Part shown: piece by piece, positions 63,505-64,000 of the stretch
How positions within the stretch are numbered: position 1 is the first letter of the stretch
How the letters are laid out: each line of letters begins with the position of its first letter
Source of the DNA: Polaromonas sp. CG_9.7
GTDB lineage: Bacteria > Pseudomonadota > Gammaproteobacteria > Burkholderiales > Burkholderiaceae_C
Assembly (NCBI RefSeq): GCF_015752205.1
Contig: NZ_JADOVG010000002.1
Coordinates: forward strand, 329,857 to 393,856
Length of the DNA: 64,000 bases
Direction of reading: 5' to 3'
Translations under genes and position numbers: made by a program
The notes under the pieces: generated by a model
What the model saw: only the letters and a program-made list of their open reading frames with translations
Databases searched by the model: none
Told to the model about the DNA's origin: nothing

Positions 63505-63663
63505 CAGGCTGCTGAAATACTCCCTGATAGGGGAAATCTGGAAATTTTCGACCTTATAGAACGTCCTGCAAGCAATTTTTTCAAGATAGGCAAGGGCAAG
63601 GGTAAGGTATTGTTTTTGTAACCGTTTTTGAGAGCGGAAACCAGTATTTCAGCAGCCTGTTAG
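63501..63663. mobile_element. 155-bp MITE with TTAG target duplication
   Basis: The element spans 63505-63659. Termini CAGGCTGCTGAAATACT (left) and its exact inverted copy (right) give 17-bp terminal inverted repeats; TTAG flanks both sides. No coding capacity. YTAR target sites are typical of the IS5 family. Confidence 0.85.
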
Positions 63664-63716
63664 GGCATAAACATCTGGTGTGACAGTCAGCTCAAAGGGC
63701 ATGCTTCATTGCCTTT

Positions 63717-63905
63717 TTACTTTTCGCTAACACTTTCATCAATCCCATCAGTTCTGGATTCGCCACCCAAGAGGCGGGCAGGCAGAGTCCATTCAGATGG
63801 ACTGTCACTTCCCATATTTCTTTGTTTGTTCGTATCAATATCAAGATCGGTTTTAGCCCGCTGAAGAGTCCCAGTCGAAATGCCGACTTTACCGGCTTCG
63901 CTTAA
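63717..63905 (-). pseudogene. C-terminal remnant of a primase/helicase-like protein, interrupted by an IS end
   Basis: On the minus strand, about 60 codons end at TAA (63717-63719) and read EAGKVGISTGTLQRAKTDLD, then a spacer and SEWTLPARLL. This pattern, a small helix-turn-helix with TLxRAK followed by a W-x-LP, is the usual C-terminus of primase/helicase (RepA/DUF3987-type) proteins of islands and phages. Upstream, the frame is replaced by the terminal repeat of another element at 63906 and soon meets a stop. Confidence 0.5.
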
Positions 63906-64000
63906 CAGGCTGCTGAAATACCTCCCAGGTGGTCCACGCCCCCAACCCCTGGGACGTTTTAGCTTGATACCGATTCACTGACCCAGCCAGAGCCCACTTC
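63906..64000. mobile_element. End of a second element with the same terminus (runs out of the window)
   Basis: CAGGCTGCTGAAATACC, identical over 16 bases to the MITE ends, preceded by TTAA (63902-63905), a YTAR site. It continues beyond the window; it may be the IS5-family donor of the MITE or a second MITE. No identified transposase here. Confidence 0.65.

Noticed and set aside
63505..63659. CRISPR-like or plasmid-iteron array
   Set aside because: The repeats are a single inverted pair with target duplications, i.e. a transposable element, not a direct-repeat array.

Overview
The window is a piece of a betaproteobacterial chromosome, most likely Comamonadaceae (Polaromonas/Rhodoferax-like). 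The evidence is high-GC coding sequence, gene neighbourhoods typical of Burkholderiales (gsp cluster next to pilBCD-coaE-zapD-yacG; prmC-prfA-hemA; ubiE-Tim44-ubiJ-ubiB; rpoZ-gmk-yicC), and two families of short dispersed repeats that I associate from memory with this family. Most of it is housekeeping sequence; the last 3 kb is a decaying integrative element.

Layout. 1-4.4 kb: the 3' end of a metal-ligand-less dihydroorotase paralogue, a PlsC-type acyltransferase, and divergent fbpC/fbpB ferric-iron transporter genes. 4.5-7.7 kb: a CsbD stress protein, a Cys-repeat secreted protein, a lone Stealth-family sugar-phosphate transferase, an AT-rich non-coding stretch and a small cupin. 7.7-19 kb: a type II secretion cluster, gspG-H-I-J-K-L-M-N-D-E-F on the minus strand with gspC diverging. 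19-25 kb: pilB, pilC and pilD (the prepilin peptidase that should also mature the Gsp pseudopilins), then coaE, zapD, yacG and a small exported protein. 25-29.5 kb: grxD, prmC, prfA, hemA and a small membrane protein. 29.5-35 kb: the ugpB-A-E-C-Q glycerol-3-phosphate uptake operon on the minus strand.

35-47 kb, plus strand: a 1305-residue FAD/Fe-S oxidoreductase, a HIT protein, a DUF971 protein, ubiquinone genes ubiE, ubiJ and ubiB with a Tim44-like protein between, then FmdB, DUF502 and aspS. 47-51 kb: a universal stress protein, a sensor-less NarX-type histidine kinase, a NarL-type regulator, a receiver-only regulator and tRNA-Arg(ACG). 51-61 kb: greB, a Rel/SpoT enzyme, rpoZ, gmk, yicC, a soluble Ser/Thr kinase with its PP2C phosphatase, rdgB, hemW and two small unknown genes.

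61-64 kb: a P4-type tyrosine integrase preceded by clustered inverted motifs, an AlpA-like regulator fused to a second domain, a truncated ORF, a 155-bp MITE with 17-bp terminal repeats and TTAG target duplications, and a primase/helicase-like gene remnant cut by a second element with the same terminus.

Most unusual signals: (a) a short palindrome family, several copies of which lie inside genes and are always read in the same frame (Ala-Ile-x-x-Ile/Val); (b) an approximately 100-bp repeat sitting in operon gaps, two copies of which form the open N-terminal extension of UgpQ; (c) the MITE/IS pair that dissects the integrative element; (d) the AlpA fusion protein. No CRISPR array, rRNA or replication origin was seen.
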